Under the pieces are notes generated by a model. The model was given only the letters and a program-made list of their open reading frames with translations, did no database searches and was not told where the DNA came from. Both the position numbers and the translations under genes were made by a program. Shown here piece after piece: positions 15,627-24,209 of a stretch of DNA of 64,000 nucleotides. Source of the DNA: DASRFA01 sp035651755 (lineage in GTDB: Bacteria > Desulfobacterota > Binatia > UBA12015); contig DASRFA010000032.1 in NCBI GenBank assembly GCA_035651755.1, positions 62,001 through 126,000 on the forward strand, given 5' to 3'. The number at the start of each line of letters is the position of its first letter. Within the stretch, counting starts at the first letter, position 1.

Positions 15627-17312
15627 TCAGTCGGTGACCGCTCCCAGCGAGCTGCTGGAGACCGAGCGCGCGTACTTCGCGAGCACGCCGCGCGTGTAGC
15701 GGGGCGGCGGGGGGCTCCACGCCGCGCGTCGGCGCGCGAGCTCTTCCTCGGCGACCCGGAGCTCGAGGAGGTTCCGCGAAGCGTCGATCGCGATCACGTC
15801 GCCGTCCCGCACCAGCGCGATCGGCCCGCCGTCCTGCGCCTCGGGCGCGACGTGTCCGACGACCATTCCGTACGTCCCGCCCGAGAAGCGACCGTCGGTC
15901 ACCATGCCGACCTTGTCGCCGAGGCCCTTCCCGATGATGGCCGAGGTCGGCGCGAGCATCTCGCGCATCCCGGGTCCGCCGCGCGGGCCCTCGTAGCGGA
16001 TCACCACGATGTCGCCCGCCTTGACGCGATCGGCGAGGATCGCGTCGAGGCACGCCTCCTCGGACTCGAAGACGCGCGCCGGCCCCGTGATCGCGGGCAC
16101 CTTGAGGCCGGTGATCTTCGCGACCGAGCCCTCGGGCGCGAGGTTGCCGCGCAGGATCGCGAGGTGACCTTCGCGATAGAGCGGCTCGCTCATCGGGCGC
16201 ACGACGTCCTGTCCGGCGGGCGGCGCGTCCGGGACGCCGGCCAGGTTCTCGGCGATCGTCTTCCCGGTGACGGTGAGGCACGAGCCGTCGATCAGCCCGG
16301 CCCGCAGGAGCATCTTCATCACGAGCGGCACGCCGCCGACGCGCCGCAGATCCGTCGCGACGTAGCGCCCGCTCGGCTTCAAATCGCAGATGACCGGCAC
16401 GCGCCGGCGGATCTCCTCGAAGTCGTCGATCGAGAGCGGGACCTGGGCGGCGTGCGCGATCGCGAGCAGGTGGAGGACGGCGTTCGTCGAGCCGCCCAGC
16501 GCCATGACGACCGTGATCGCGTTCTCGAAGGCGGCGCGCGTCATGATGTCGCGCGGGAGGAGCTGTCGCTCGACGAGCTCGAGGAGCTGGCGGCCCGCGA
16601 GCTCGGTCGAGTCGGCCTTCTCGGCGTCCTCGGCGGCCATCGTCGAGGTCATCGGGAGGCTCATGCCCATCGCCTCGATCGCCGACGACATCGTGTTCGC
16701 GGTGTACATGCCGCCGCACGAGCCGACGCCCGGGCACGCGTTCCGCTCGATGCCCTCGAGGTCCTCGTGCGCCATGCGGCCCGCGGCGGAGGCGCCGACC
16801 GCCTCGAACACGCTCACGATCGTCAGGTCCTCGCCCTTCCAGCGGCCCGCCTTGATCGTCCCGCCGTAGACGAAGATCGCCGGGATGTTGAGGCGCGCGA
16901 GCGCGATCATCGCCCCCGGCATGTTCTTGTCGCAGCCGCCGATCGCGATCACGCCGTCCATGCTCTGACCGCGGCAGACGGTCTCGATCGAGTCGGCGAT
17001 CACCTCGCGGCTCACGAGAGAGCACTTCATGCCCTCGGTGCCCATCGAGATGCCGTCGCTGATCGTGATCGTCCCGAAGGCCTGCGGCATGCCGCCGGCC
17101 TCGCGCACGCCGATCGCCGCGCGGTCGGCGAGCTGCTGGATGCCGGCGTTGCACGGGGTGATCGTGCTGTGGCTGTTCGAGATCCCGATGATCGGCTTCG
17201 CGAAGTCGGCGTCGCGGAAGCCGACCGCCCGGAGCATGGCGCGATTGGGCGACCGGCTGTCCCCCTCCGTCACCACCGCGCTCCTTCGCCTGCCGTTCCC
17301 GGAATGGCTCAT
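15627..17312 (-). CDS. ilvD: dihydroxy-acid dehydratase
   Basis: 561 residues, the normal family length. IlvD converts 2,3-dihydroxy-isovalerate or -methylvalerate to the 2-keto acids in valine/isoleucine synthesis and needs an Fe-S cluster. Visible motifs: 'GISNSHSTITPCNAGI' (first Cys), 'GCDKNMPGA' (second Cys), 'CPGVGSCGGMYTANTMS' (third Cys) and 'GRFSGGTYGMVVGHVAPEA' near the C-terminus. It stands alone, without other ilv genes nearby. A good promoter-like sequence lies upstream. Confidence 0.97.
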   Translation of the reverse strand: MSHSGNGRRRSAVVTEGDSRSPNRAMLRAVGFRDADFAKPIIGISNSHSTITPCNAGIQQLADRAAIGVREAGGMPQAFGTITISDGISMGTEGMKCSLVSREVIADSIETVCRGQSMDGVIAIGGCDKNMPGAMIALARLNIPAIFVYGGTIKAGRWKGEDLTIVSVFEAVGASAAGRMAHEDLEGIERNACPGVGSCGGMYTANTMSSAIEAMGMSLPMTSTMAAEDAEKADSTELAGRQLLELVERQLLPRDIMTRAAFENAITVVMALGGSTNAVLHLLAIAHAAQVPLSIDDFEEIRRRVPVICDLKPSGRYVATDLRRVGGVPLVMKMLLRAGLIDGSCLTVTGKTIAENLAGVPDAPPAGQDVVRPMSEPLYREGHLAILRGNLAPEGSVAKITGLKVPAITGPARVFESEEACLDAILADRVKAGDIVVIRYEGPRGGPGMREMLAPTSAIIGKGLGDKVGMVTDGRFSGGTYGMVVGHVAPEAQDGGPIALVRDGDVIAIDASRNLLELRVAEEELARRRAAWSPPPPRYTRGVLAKYARSVSSSSLGAVTD

Positions 17313-17337
17313 CGATCACCTCGCAATCGGACGAGCG

Positions 17338-17366
17338 AGTGTACGGGCCGGTGGCAAGACCGTAAA
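17338..17366 (-). promoter_or_regulatory. predicted promoter of ilvD
   Basis: On the minus strand: TTTACG (17366-17361), 17-bp spacer, TACACT (17343-17338), each hexamer matching the sigma-70 consensus at four positions. The -10 ends 25 nt before the ilvD start. Confidence 0.5.
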
Positions 17367-17498
17367 GGTTCGTGGCGGCGACACGTCGCTACGCCCGTAC
17401 AAGAGGAAGGACATCAGCCGTCCATGCTGGGGAGGATGGCACGTGCGCTGACGCCGTGCGTCGTCGGGCAAGAATGCAAGATTTCGAAGAAAAGAAAG

Positions 17499-17528
17499 TT
17501 GACAGGGCGACCGGTTTCGCTCTAACCA
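17499..17528 (+). promoter_or_regulatory. strong predicted promoter with A-rich upstream element
   Basis: A perfect TTGACA (17499-17504) is followed by TAACCA (17523-17528) at 18 bp, or TCTAAC at 16 bp. Positions 17478-17498 are A-rich (GATTTCGAAGAAAAGAAAG), like an UP element, which stands out in this GC-rich sequence. The -10 ends 6 nt before the ATG at 17535. Confidence 0.55.
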
Positions 17529-17534
17529 CTGCGC

Positions 17535-17678
17535 ATGGCCGTGCGCATCGAGTTTCACCCGCCACCGCGGCGGAAGCGCGCGATGTCCAACCCGCTGCCT
17601 GGGCGGCTGGTGCTGCTGATCACGACGGCGGTCGTGGGAGCACACCTGCTCTTCTGGTTGGTCGGGATCATCGAGTAA
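17535..17678 (+). CDS. 47-residue single-pass membrane protein
   Basis: A short frame not usually called: a basic N-terminus (RIEFHPPPRRKRAM) then one hydrophobic helix, LVLLITTAVVGAHLLFWLVG, ending IIE. A second in-frame ATG at 17583, after GGAAG, would give a 31-residue form. Support comes from the strong promoter immediately upstream and the clean helix with positive-inside charges. No function can be assigned. The following 262 bp (17679-17940) contain no gene that I can support. Confidence 0.55.
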   Translation: MAVRIEFHPPPRRKRAMSNPLPGRLVLLITTAVVGAHLLFWLVGIIE

Positions 17679-17940
17679 CCGGCCGGGTCCCGCACGCGGT
17701 GGCTCCCGCGGGCGGCGAGGACGAGCCCGGCGGGGTGCGTCTCGGGGCCGAGCTCGTGGCATCGATTGGGTCGGTAAAGGGTACTGCGCACTCGCGCGCG
17801 AGAGGGGACTACTCGCACAACGCCGCCGGCACACGGATACTTTCTCCGCTCCCGCTCCCTCCGCTTCACACTCCACGCTCTGACGACATCACCGGCGACC
17901 CGCGTGTGCGCATGCGAGGTTCCGTGCGAAACTCTTGAGC

Positions 17941-18810
17941 ATGGCAAGGCTGCAAGCTTCACGATTAATGGCGGAAGAGCCGACCGCCGAACCTATGGTC
18001 GATCGGGGGCGTTCGGGCGCGCTGGGCGTGCGCGGCGCCGCGAGAGGAGCGAGGTCGAGCGCCGACATGGCACCCGCGCAGCCGCATCTGCGAGACGATC
18101 TTCGGCCTTCGCCGAGGGACGCCTCGGACTCCGCCGCCGCGATCGGCGTGGCGGCCGCGGGCCTCGACGACGAGGTCCTCGCCGACGTCTCGCACGAGCT
18201 CCGCAACCAGTTCCACAAGCTCTACTACTGCGCGGAGATGCTGCGGGCTCCCGACGGCGACGCGGGCGACGTTTCGCCGGCCGATCTGCTGCAGCGCACG
18301 GTCGAGAACCTCGAGCAGTTCTTGACGGGTGCGCTGGACTACTTCCGGCCCGTCAAGCTGCAACGCGTGCGCATGTCGGGCGCCGATGTCGGAAGGGCGC
18401 TCGAGGCGGTGCTGCGCTCGGCCGCGGACGGCGCGCGCATCGACGTCGCCTCGGCCGCCGGCGTCGACGTCGCGATGGTCGCGATCGATCCGGGCCGCAT
18501 CTCGGCCGCGCTGCGCGCGGTCGCCGCGCGCCTTGCGCGCGGCAGCGCGGTCGCCTCGCGTGCCTTCGGAATCGATGCGCGGCTCCGGCGGGCGCGCCGG
18601 CATCACGACGAGGTGCTCGAGATCCGGATCGAGATCCCCGCGCGCCTCGGCGCGGCGATGGAGGAGAAGAGCCGGCTCGTCGACTGGGCGATCGCGGCCA
18701 AGGTCTTCGCGGCGCACGGCGGCGGCCTCGTCCGCGCCGGGCTCGAGGAATCACCGGGCTGTACGGTGTGGGTCCCGCTGGTGGACGAGGATTGGGCACG
18801 ACGGAGCTAG
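17941..18810 (+). CDS. histidine-kinase-like protein with H-box but no clear ATPase domain
   Basis: 289 residues. A disordered N-terminus of about 70 residues leads to a dimerisation-type helix with an H-box, VLADVSHELRNQFHKLYYCAEMLR (His85). A second helix and a region with some HATPase-like spacing follow, but the canonical N, G1 and G2 motifs are missing; the end reads 'HGGGLVRAG...GCTVWVPLV', which faintly recalls the last strand of kinase ATPase domains. It lies 11 nt upstream of a sigma-54 response regulator. It is probably a diverged or phosphotransfer-only partner of that regulator. The length of the degenerate ATPase region argues against a simple Hpt protein. Confidence 0.65.
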   Translation: MARLQASRLMAEEPTAEPMVDRGRSGALGVRGAARGARSSADMAPAQPHLRDDLRPSPRDASDSAAAIGVAAAGLDDEVLADVSHELRNQFHKLYYCAEMLRAPDGDAGDVSPADLLQRTVENLEQFLTGALDYFRPVKLQRVRMSGADVGRALEAVLRSAADGARIDVASAAGVDVAMVAIDPGRISAALRAVAARLARGSAVASRAFGIDARLRRARRHHDEVLEIRIEIPARLGAAMEEKSRLVDWAIAAKVFAAHGGGLVRAGLEESPGCTVWVPLVDEDWARRS

Positions 18811-18821
18811 GACGGAACTGA

Positions 18822-20267
18822 ATGGAGACGCGGATCCTCATCATCGACGACGACCCCTTCATCTGCCGGCAGCTCGAGGAGCTGTTCCGGGCACAGAACT
18901 ACGTCGTCGAGAGCGTTCACACCGGGCCGGATTCCCTCGCCCTGCTCGAGGAGCACGACTACTCGCTCGTGATGGTGGATCTGAAGATCCCCGGCACCGA
19001 CGGCCTGAACTTGACGCGCGAGATGAAGGAGCGCTGGCCGGACGTCGACGTGATCATGATCACCGGCTACGCCAGCATCAAAGGCGCGGTGGAGGCGATC
19101 AAGCTCGGCGCCTCCGACTACATCACGAAGCCGTTCCAGAACGAGGAGATCCTCCTCGCGACCGAGAAGGTCCTCGAGAAGCGCCGCCTCCTCGACGAGA
19201 TCAACTACCTCCGCGGCCAGCTCGCCGATCGCTACTCGTTCGCGAACATGGTGTCGCGCAACCCGCGCATGCACGAGATCTTCTCGCAGATCGAGGCGCT
19301 CTCGCAGAACGACGCGACCGTCCTCCTCACGGGCGAGTCGGGCACGGGCAAGGAGCTGTGCGCCCGCGCGATCCACTTCCAGGGCCGGCGCAAGGCCGGG
19401 AAGTTCGTCCCGATCAACTGCGCCGCCTTCCCGGACACGCTCCTCGAGAGCGAGCTCTTCGGCTACGAGCGCGGCGCGTTCACCGGCGCCGTGCACGACC
19501 GCATCGGAAAGATCGAGACCGCGTCCGGCGGCACGCTCTTCCTCGACGAAATCGAGTCGATCTCGCTGAACATGCAGCTGAAGCTCCTGCGGGTCCTCGA
19601 GGAGCGCGAGATCGAGCGCCTCGGCGGCAACCGGCGCGTCAAGGTGAACATGCGCGTCATCGCCGCGACGAACGTGAACCTCGAGGAGCTCGTCGCGAAG
19701 GGGCTGATGCGCGAGGACTTCTACTACCGGGTGAACGTCGTGCCGATCACCCTGCCGCCGCTCCGCGAGCGCATCGAGGACGTGCCGCTGCTGGTCGCCG
19801 AGTTCCTGCGGAACTCCGAGCTCGCGCGCGACAAGGGGATCGATCGCATCTCCAACAAGGCGCTGTCGACGATGATGAGCTACCACTGGCCCGGCAACGT
19901 GCGCGAGCTCGGCAACGTGCTGGAGCGCTCGATCCTCCGCTCCACCGGCTCGATCATCCGCGACGTCGACCTGCCGGGGAAGGAGCAGCGGAAGGGCGCC
20001 GAGGGCTCCGCCCGGCGCACGATGGACTACGAGGTCCCGCTGAAGGAGTTCCTGCGGCGTGCCGAGAAGGACTACCTCGGCCACATCCTCCGGAAGTACC
20101 GCGGCGGCATCAACTCGAGCGCGAAGCACGCGCTGGTCGACGCGGCGACGCTCCACCGCAAGATGAAGTCGTACGGCTTCCGGCGCGAGGAGTTCCGCGT
20201 CCGGAACCCGAAGGCCGACGCGCCGATCTTCACGCTCACCCAGCCGCCGAACCCGACGCAGCACTGA
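18822..20267 (+). CDS. sigma-54-dependent response regulator (NtrC family)
   Basis: 481 residues in three domains. The receiver (1-120) has phospho-acceptor D53 in 'MVDLKIPG' and K103. The AAA+ domain has Walker A GESGTGKE (171-178), the sigma-54 contact loop GAFTGA (218-223) and Walker B GGTLFLDE (236-243). The C-terminus is a Fis-type helix-turn-helix region ending in a short Pro-rich tail. It activates transcription from sigma-54 promoters. It is encoded directly after the kinase-like gene, so the two likely form a pair. I found no clear -24/-12 site nearby, so its targets are not indicated. Confidence 0.93.
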   Translation: METRILIIDDDPFICRQLEELFRAQNYVVESVHTGPDSLALLEEHDYSLVMVDLKIPGTDGLNLTREMKERWPDVDVIMITGYASIKGAVEAIKLGASDYITKPFQNEEILLATEKVLEKRRLLDEINYLRGQLADRYSFANMVSRNPRMHEIFSQIEALSQNDATVLLTGESGTGKELCARAIHFQGRRKAGKFVPINCAAFPDTLLESELFGYERGAFTGAVHDRIGKIETASGGTLFLDEIESISLNMQLKLLRVLEEREIERLGGNRRVKVNMRVIAATNVNLEELVAKGLMREDFYYRVNVVPITLPPLRERIEDVPLLVAEFLRNSELARDKGIDRISNKALSTMMSYHWPGNVRELGNVLERSILRSTGSIIRDVDLPGKEQRKGAEGSARRTMDYEVPLKEFLRRAEKDYLGHILRKYRGGINSSAKHALVDAATLHRKMKSYGFRREEFRVRNPKADAPIFTLTQPPNPTQH

Positions 20268-20354
20268 CGGGCTCGCGCCGCCGACGCGCTCACGGCGCGC
20301 GCGTCTCGACGCGACGGCTGGGGCCGACGGAGCACGCGCGCGCACCGCCGCGCG

Positions 20355-20383
20355 CTGGCACGTCTCCGTTTCCCTGGTACAGT
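20355..20383 (+). promoter_or_regulatory. predicted promoter of the DUF5989 operon
   Basis: CTGGCA (20355-20360), 17-bp spacer, TACAGT (20378-20383) preceded by TGG, an extended -10. A leader of about 35 nt contains GGAGGGAG, a strong ribosome-binding site, before the ATG at 20423. Confidence 0.45.
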
Positions 20384-20422
20384 GTCCCCCGCTCGCGAGC
20401 CGCATCTGCGGAGGGAGAACGG

Positions 20423-20584
20423 ATGCCAGACGACTCCTCGAACGGCGACGGCCTGCTCGCCTTCCTGTGGCGCAACAAGATCTGGTGGCTCACGCCCGCG
20501 ATCGCCGTCCTCGTCCTGACCGCGCTCCTGATCTACTTCGGTCGATCGCCCGCGGCCTCGCCCTTCACCTACACCTTGTTCTGA
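20423..20584 (+). CDS. DUF5989-family small membrane protein
   Basis: 53 residues: a short acidic N-terminus, then 'LLAFLWRNKIWWLTPAIAVL', a hydrophobic helix, and the end 'SPAASPFTYTLF'. The K-x-W-W-L-x-P before the helix and the terminal APF-x-YTLF are characteristic of this small family, which is often found beside carbamoyltransferase and SGNH/surface-polysaccharide genes. Its role is unknown. The stop overlaps the putative start of the next gene (CTGA), so the operon appears coupled. Confidence 0.8.
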   Translation: MPDDSSNGDGLLAFLWRNKIWWLTPAIAVLVLTALLIYFGRSPAASPFTYTLF

Positions 20585-22524
20585 GCCGAGGATCGGGAAG
20601 AGCGGTCTCGCGCGCCGTCGCCGGGCTCGTCGCGTCCGCGGCCGCGATCGCGGCGTGCTCGCGATCGCATCCGGCCGGCAAGCCGGGGAACCCGCGGCTC
20701 GTCGTGCTCGGCTTCGACGGCGCCGATCCGCGTGCGGTGCGCGCCGCGTTCGGGGCAGGCCGCTTGCCGGCGCTCGCGAAGCTGGCAGCGCGCGGCGCGT
20801 TCCGCGACCTCGCGACGACGACGCCGCCCGAGTCGCCGGTGGCGTGGACGACGTTCGCGACCGGCCTCGGGCCCGCCTCGCACGGCGTCCTCGGCCTCGT
20901 CGACCGCGATCCCGCGACCTACCGCCCGCGCGCGCTGCCCGTCGAGCTCGAGCCGCCGACATTCTTCCTCGGGTTCCCGGTGCGCCGGCCCGCAGCCGTG
21001 AGCGCGCGTCACGGCGACGCTTTCTGGCAGATCGCGGACCGCGCCGGGGTCGCGAGCGCGGTGCTCGACGTGCCGTTCGTGTTCCCGCCCGATGCCCTCG
21101 ATCACGGGCGCGTCCTCGCCGGCGACGGCGTGCCCGACCTCCGGGGAACGACCGAGCAGTTCACGCTCGTGACGACGGAAGCCGAACCGCCGCGAGATCC
21201 GGTCGGCGGCGCGGTCCTCCGCGTCGCCTGGGCGGGGAATCGCATCACGACGCAGCTCCCCGGCCTCGAGGTCGGCGGGCGTCGCGGGGCCGCGCTGCCG
21301 CTCGTGCTCGAGCGCGCCGGCGACCGAGTGCACGCGGAGATCGCGGACGCGGTCGCGCTGCTCGAGCCCGGCCGCTGGAGCGACTGGATTCCGCTCCGCT
21401 TCCCGGTGAGCCCGTTCTTCTCCGCGGCCGGCCTTTGCCGGGTGCTCCTCGTGTCGGCGGCTCCGGACCTCCGCCTCTACGTTTCGGCGATCGGCTACGA
21501 CCCGCGCGACCCGTACGTCGCCATCACGTCCCCCGACGACTTCGCGCCCGCGATCGCGAAGAGCCTCGGCCTCTTCGACACCGTGGGCTGGAGCGCGCCG
21601 ACCGCCGGCCTCGACGCGGGCGCGATCGACGAGGTCGCGTTCCTCGCCGACGTCGACGCGAACCTCCGCTTCGCGCGCGCCCTCGTGCTGCGCGAGATCG
21701 ACCAGCGCGACGCGGAGCTCGTGGTCGCGGTCTTCACGCACGTCGACCGCATCGCCCACATGTTCTACCGCTTCACCGACCCGCTGAGCCCGCTCTACGA
21801 CGCCGCGGGAGCGGCGCGCTACGGGCAGGTGATCGACCGCGCCTACGACGCGATGGACCAGCTAGTGGAAGACGTGCTGGGGCACCTGCCGGACACGACC
21901 GACGTGATCGTGCTGTCGGATCACGGCTTCCAGCCGTTTCGCCGCGGCGTGAACCTGAACACCTGGCTCGAGGAGCAGGGCTGGATGAAGCGCTCCGGAG
22001 CGGCGGACGGAGGTCCGTTTGCGGGCGTCGACTGGAGCGCGACCTCGGCGTACGCGCTCGGGATCGGACAGATCTACCTGAACCTCCGGGGCCGTGAGGC
22101 GAGCGGCACGGTCGCGCCGGGCGCCGACGCGGAAACGCTTCTGAGCCGGATCGCGGACGGATTGGCGGCGCTCGCCGATCCGGCGACCGGCGAGCGAGGG
22201 ATCGCGCGCGCCGAGCGCGGGGCCGACCTCTTCCGCGGCCCGTTCGCCGAGCGCGCCCCCGACCTGCTCGCGATCTTCGCGCCCGGCTACCGGAGCTCGT
22301 TCGCGACCGCGCTCGGCGCGTCGCCGCCCGGCATCGTCGTGCCGAACGACCACCGCTGGAGCGGCGACCACGGCGGCTCGAGCGCGGCCGACGTGCCCGG
22401 GATCGCGATCACGAGCTTCCCGCTCCAAACCGCGACCGCGACCCTCGTCGACGTCGCACCGACCGTGCTTTCGCGGCTCGGCGTTCCGACGCCGGCGTCG
22501 CTCGAGGGGCGAGCGCTGCAATGA
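20581..22524 (+). CDS. alkaline-phosphatase-superfamily phosphodiesterase, lipoprotein
   Basis: About 647 residues. The first segment (RAVSRAVAGLVASAAAIAAC) is a lipoprotein signal with Cys at residue 26, but no ATG, GTG or TTG is suitably placed. The best start is CTG at 20581 overlapping the upstream stop; in-frame GTGs at 20467 or 20485 lie inside the previous gene. The catalytic fold shows 'VVLGFDGADPRAVRAAF', 'SPVAWTTFATG' (nucleophile region), 'FTHVDRIAHMFYR' and 'VLSDHGFQPFRRGVN', the metal-binding motifs of type I phosphodiesterase/nucleotide pyrophosphatases. It is probably outer-membrane or periplasmic. The stop overlaps the next start (ATGA). Substrate unknown. Confidence 0.83.
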   Translation: MSRGSGRAVSRAVAGLVASAAAIAACSRSHPAGKPGNPRLVVLGFDGADPRAVRAAFGAGRLPALAKLAARGAFRDLATTTPPESPVAWTTFATGLGPASHGVLGLVDRDPATYRPRALPVELEPPTFFLGFPVRRPAAVSARHGDAFWQIADRAGVASAVLDVPFVFPPDALDHGRVLAGDGVPDLRGTTEQFTLVTTEAEPPRDPVGGAVLRVAWAGNRITTQLPGLEVGGRRGAALPLVLERAGDRVHAEIADAVALLEPGRWSDWIPLRFPVSPFFSAAGLCRVLLVSAAPDLRLYVSAIGYDPRDPYVAITSPDDFAPAIAKSLGLFDTVGWSAPTAGLDAGAIDEVAFLADVDANLRFARALVLREIDQRDAELVVAVFTHVDRIAHMFYRFTDPLSPLYDAAGAARYGQVIDRAYDAMDQLVEDVLGHLPDTTDVIVLSDHGFQPFRRGVNLNTWLEEQGWMKRSGAADGGPFAGVDWSATSAYALGIGQIYLNLRGREASGTVAPGADAETLLSRIADGLAALADPATGERGIARAERGADLFRGPFAERAPDLLAIFAPGYRSSFATALGASPPGIVVPNDHRWSGDHGGSSAADVPGIAITSFPLQTATATLVDVAPTVLSRLGVPTPASLEGRALQ

Positions 22525-24209
22525 CGCGGTCGCGATCGACCGGACCGGGCGGCCGTGCACCGCTTCTCGTCGTCGGCATCGACGGCGCCGACTGGGACGT
22601 CGTCCGGCCGTGGATCGAGGCCGGCGACCTTCCCGCGCTCGCGAGCCTCGTCGCGAGCGGCGAGAGCGGGCGGTCGGTGTCGACGGTTCCCGCCGCGACG
22701 TTTCCCGCGTGGACCTCGTTCGCCACCGCCAGCGAGCCGTCCGAGCACGGCGTCTTCGATTTCACGATCCGCGACGGCTACGCGATCCGCTTCGCATCCG
22801 CGCGCGACCGCGCGGTGCCGTCGATCTGGACCCGGCTCGCGGACGCCGGCCTCCGCGTCGCCGTCTACAACGTGCCGGCGTCCTATCCGCCCGACCCGCT
22901 GCCCGGGGGCGTCTTCATCTCGGGCTTCGATACGCCGGTCGCGACCGCGATCGACCCGTCGTTCGTCCACCCGCGGTCGCTGCACGCGGAGCTGACGGCG
23001 CGCTTCGGCCCGCTCGTGATCTCCGACCTGAACGAGAGCCGGATCGGAGACGGCTGGCACGAGCGCGCGCTCGCGACGCTGGTCCGCGACGTCGGACGCC
23101 GCGGCGAGATCGCGCTCCATCTCCTCCGGCGGGCGGACTGGGACGTCTTCTTCGTCCTCTTCGGCGAGTCCGACACCGCCGGCCACCACTTCTGGTGGCT
23201 GCACGACGAGCGCTCGCCGCGCCACCGCCCATCGCCGCTCGGCGACCCGCTCCGGCTCGTCTACCGCGCGATCGACGGCGCCCTCGCGCGCCTCCTTGAC
23301 GCGGCGCCGGCGGGCGCGACCGTGCTCGTCCTCTCGGACCACGGCATGGGCGGCGCCGGCACGCGGGCCGTGTCGCTCAATCGCTTTCTCGCCGAGGCGG
23401 GCTTTCTCCGCTTCCGGCCGGGCGCGGAGGGGAGGGCGCTCGCCGCGCTCCGCGGCGCCGCGCTGCGCTTCGTGCCACCGCGACTCCAGAGCCGCCTCGC
23501 GCGCGCCGGCGGCGGCCGGCTCGCGACGAGCCTCGAGGCGCGCTCGCGCTTCGCAGGCATCGACTGGCGATCGACGCGCGCCTTCTCGGAGGACCTCAAC
23601 TACTTTCCGTCCGTGTGGCTGAACCTCGCCGGTCGCGAGCCCGACGGCCGGGTTCGCCCGGAGGAGGCGGACGCGACGTGCCGCGCGATCGCGCGCGCCC
23701 TCGAGGCGTGGCGCGATCCCGCGACCGGCGAGCGGATCGTCGCGCGCGCGCGCCTTCGCGCCGAAGTCCACGGCGCGGGCGCGCTCGCGGCGCGTGCGCC
23801 CGACGTGCTCGTCGAGCTCGCGCTCGAGGACGGTTACTCGTCGACGGTCCGCCGGAGCGATGGACGCGCGGGCCCATCGGTCTGGCGCATCCCGCCCGGC
23901 GAGCACGCGGGGTCGAAGGCGATCGGCATGAACGGGACGCACCGCCCGTACGGCCTCTACTGCCGGTCCGGGCCGGCGATCTCCGCGGGCGCGGGGCCGG
24001 ATCGGCGACTCTCGGAGCTCGGGGCCCTCGTCCTGGAGCACTGCGGCCTCGCGCTGGCGGATCGCGCGGAAGGCGACGGGCCGCCGGCATCGCGCGTTTC
24101 CCCGCCGGGCGACCGTGCGGCGCGCGCGGCCGCGTGGCCCGAAGTCTACGACGAGCGCGAGTCCGCCGTCCTCGAGGAGCGCCTGCGCGCGCTCGGGTAC
24201 CTCGAGTGA
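22521..24209 (+). CDS. alkaline-phosphatase-superfamily phosphodiesterase, cytoplasmic form
   Basis: 562 residues, paralogous to the preceding protein but without a signal peptide. Metal and nucleophile motifs: 'VVGIDGADWDVVRPW', 'PAATFPAWTSFATA', 'FGESDTAGHHFWW' and 'VLSDHGMGG'. It overlaps the upstream stop by 4 bp (ATGA) and its own stop overlaps the next start (GTGA). Such enzymes cleave phosphodiester or pyrophosphate bonds. The neighbouring glycosyltransferase suggests a nucleotide-sugar or polymer precursor substrate, but that is inference. The pairing of a lipoprotein and a soluble copy is unusual. Confidence 0.85.
   Translation: MTRSRSTGPGGRAPLLVVGIDGADWDVVRPWIEAGDLPALASLVASGESGRSVSTVPAATFPAWTSFATASEPSEHGVFDFTIRDGYAIRFASARDRAVPSIWTRLADAGLRVAVYNVPASYPPDPLPGGVFISGFDTPVATAIDPSFVHPRSLHAELTARFGPLVISDLNESRIGDGWHERALATLVRDVGRRGEIALHLLRRADWDVFFVLFGESDTAGHHFWWLHDERSPRHRPSPLGDPLRLVYRAIDGALARLLDAAPAGATVLVLSDHGMGGAGTRAVSLNRFLAEAGFLRFRPGAEGRALAALRGAALRFVPPRLQSRLARAGGGRLATSLEARSRFAGIDWRSTRAFSEDLNYFPSVWLNLAGREPDGRVRPEEADATCRAIARALEAWRDPATGERIVARARLRAEVHGAGALAARAPDVLVELALEDGYSSTVRRSDGRAGPSVWRIPPGEHAGSKAIGMNGTHRPYGLYCRSGPAISAGAGPDRRLSELGALVLEHCGLALADRAEGDGPPASRVSPPGDRAARAAAWPEVYDERESAVLEERLRALGYLE

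Noticed and set aside
17422..17524. 33-residue frame upstream of the small membrane protein
   Set aside because: No ribosome-binding site; it overlaps the promoter and its composition is unremarkable.
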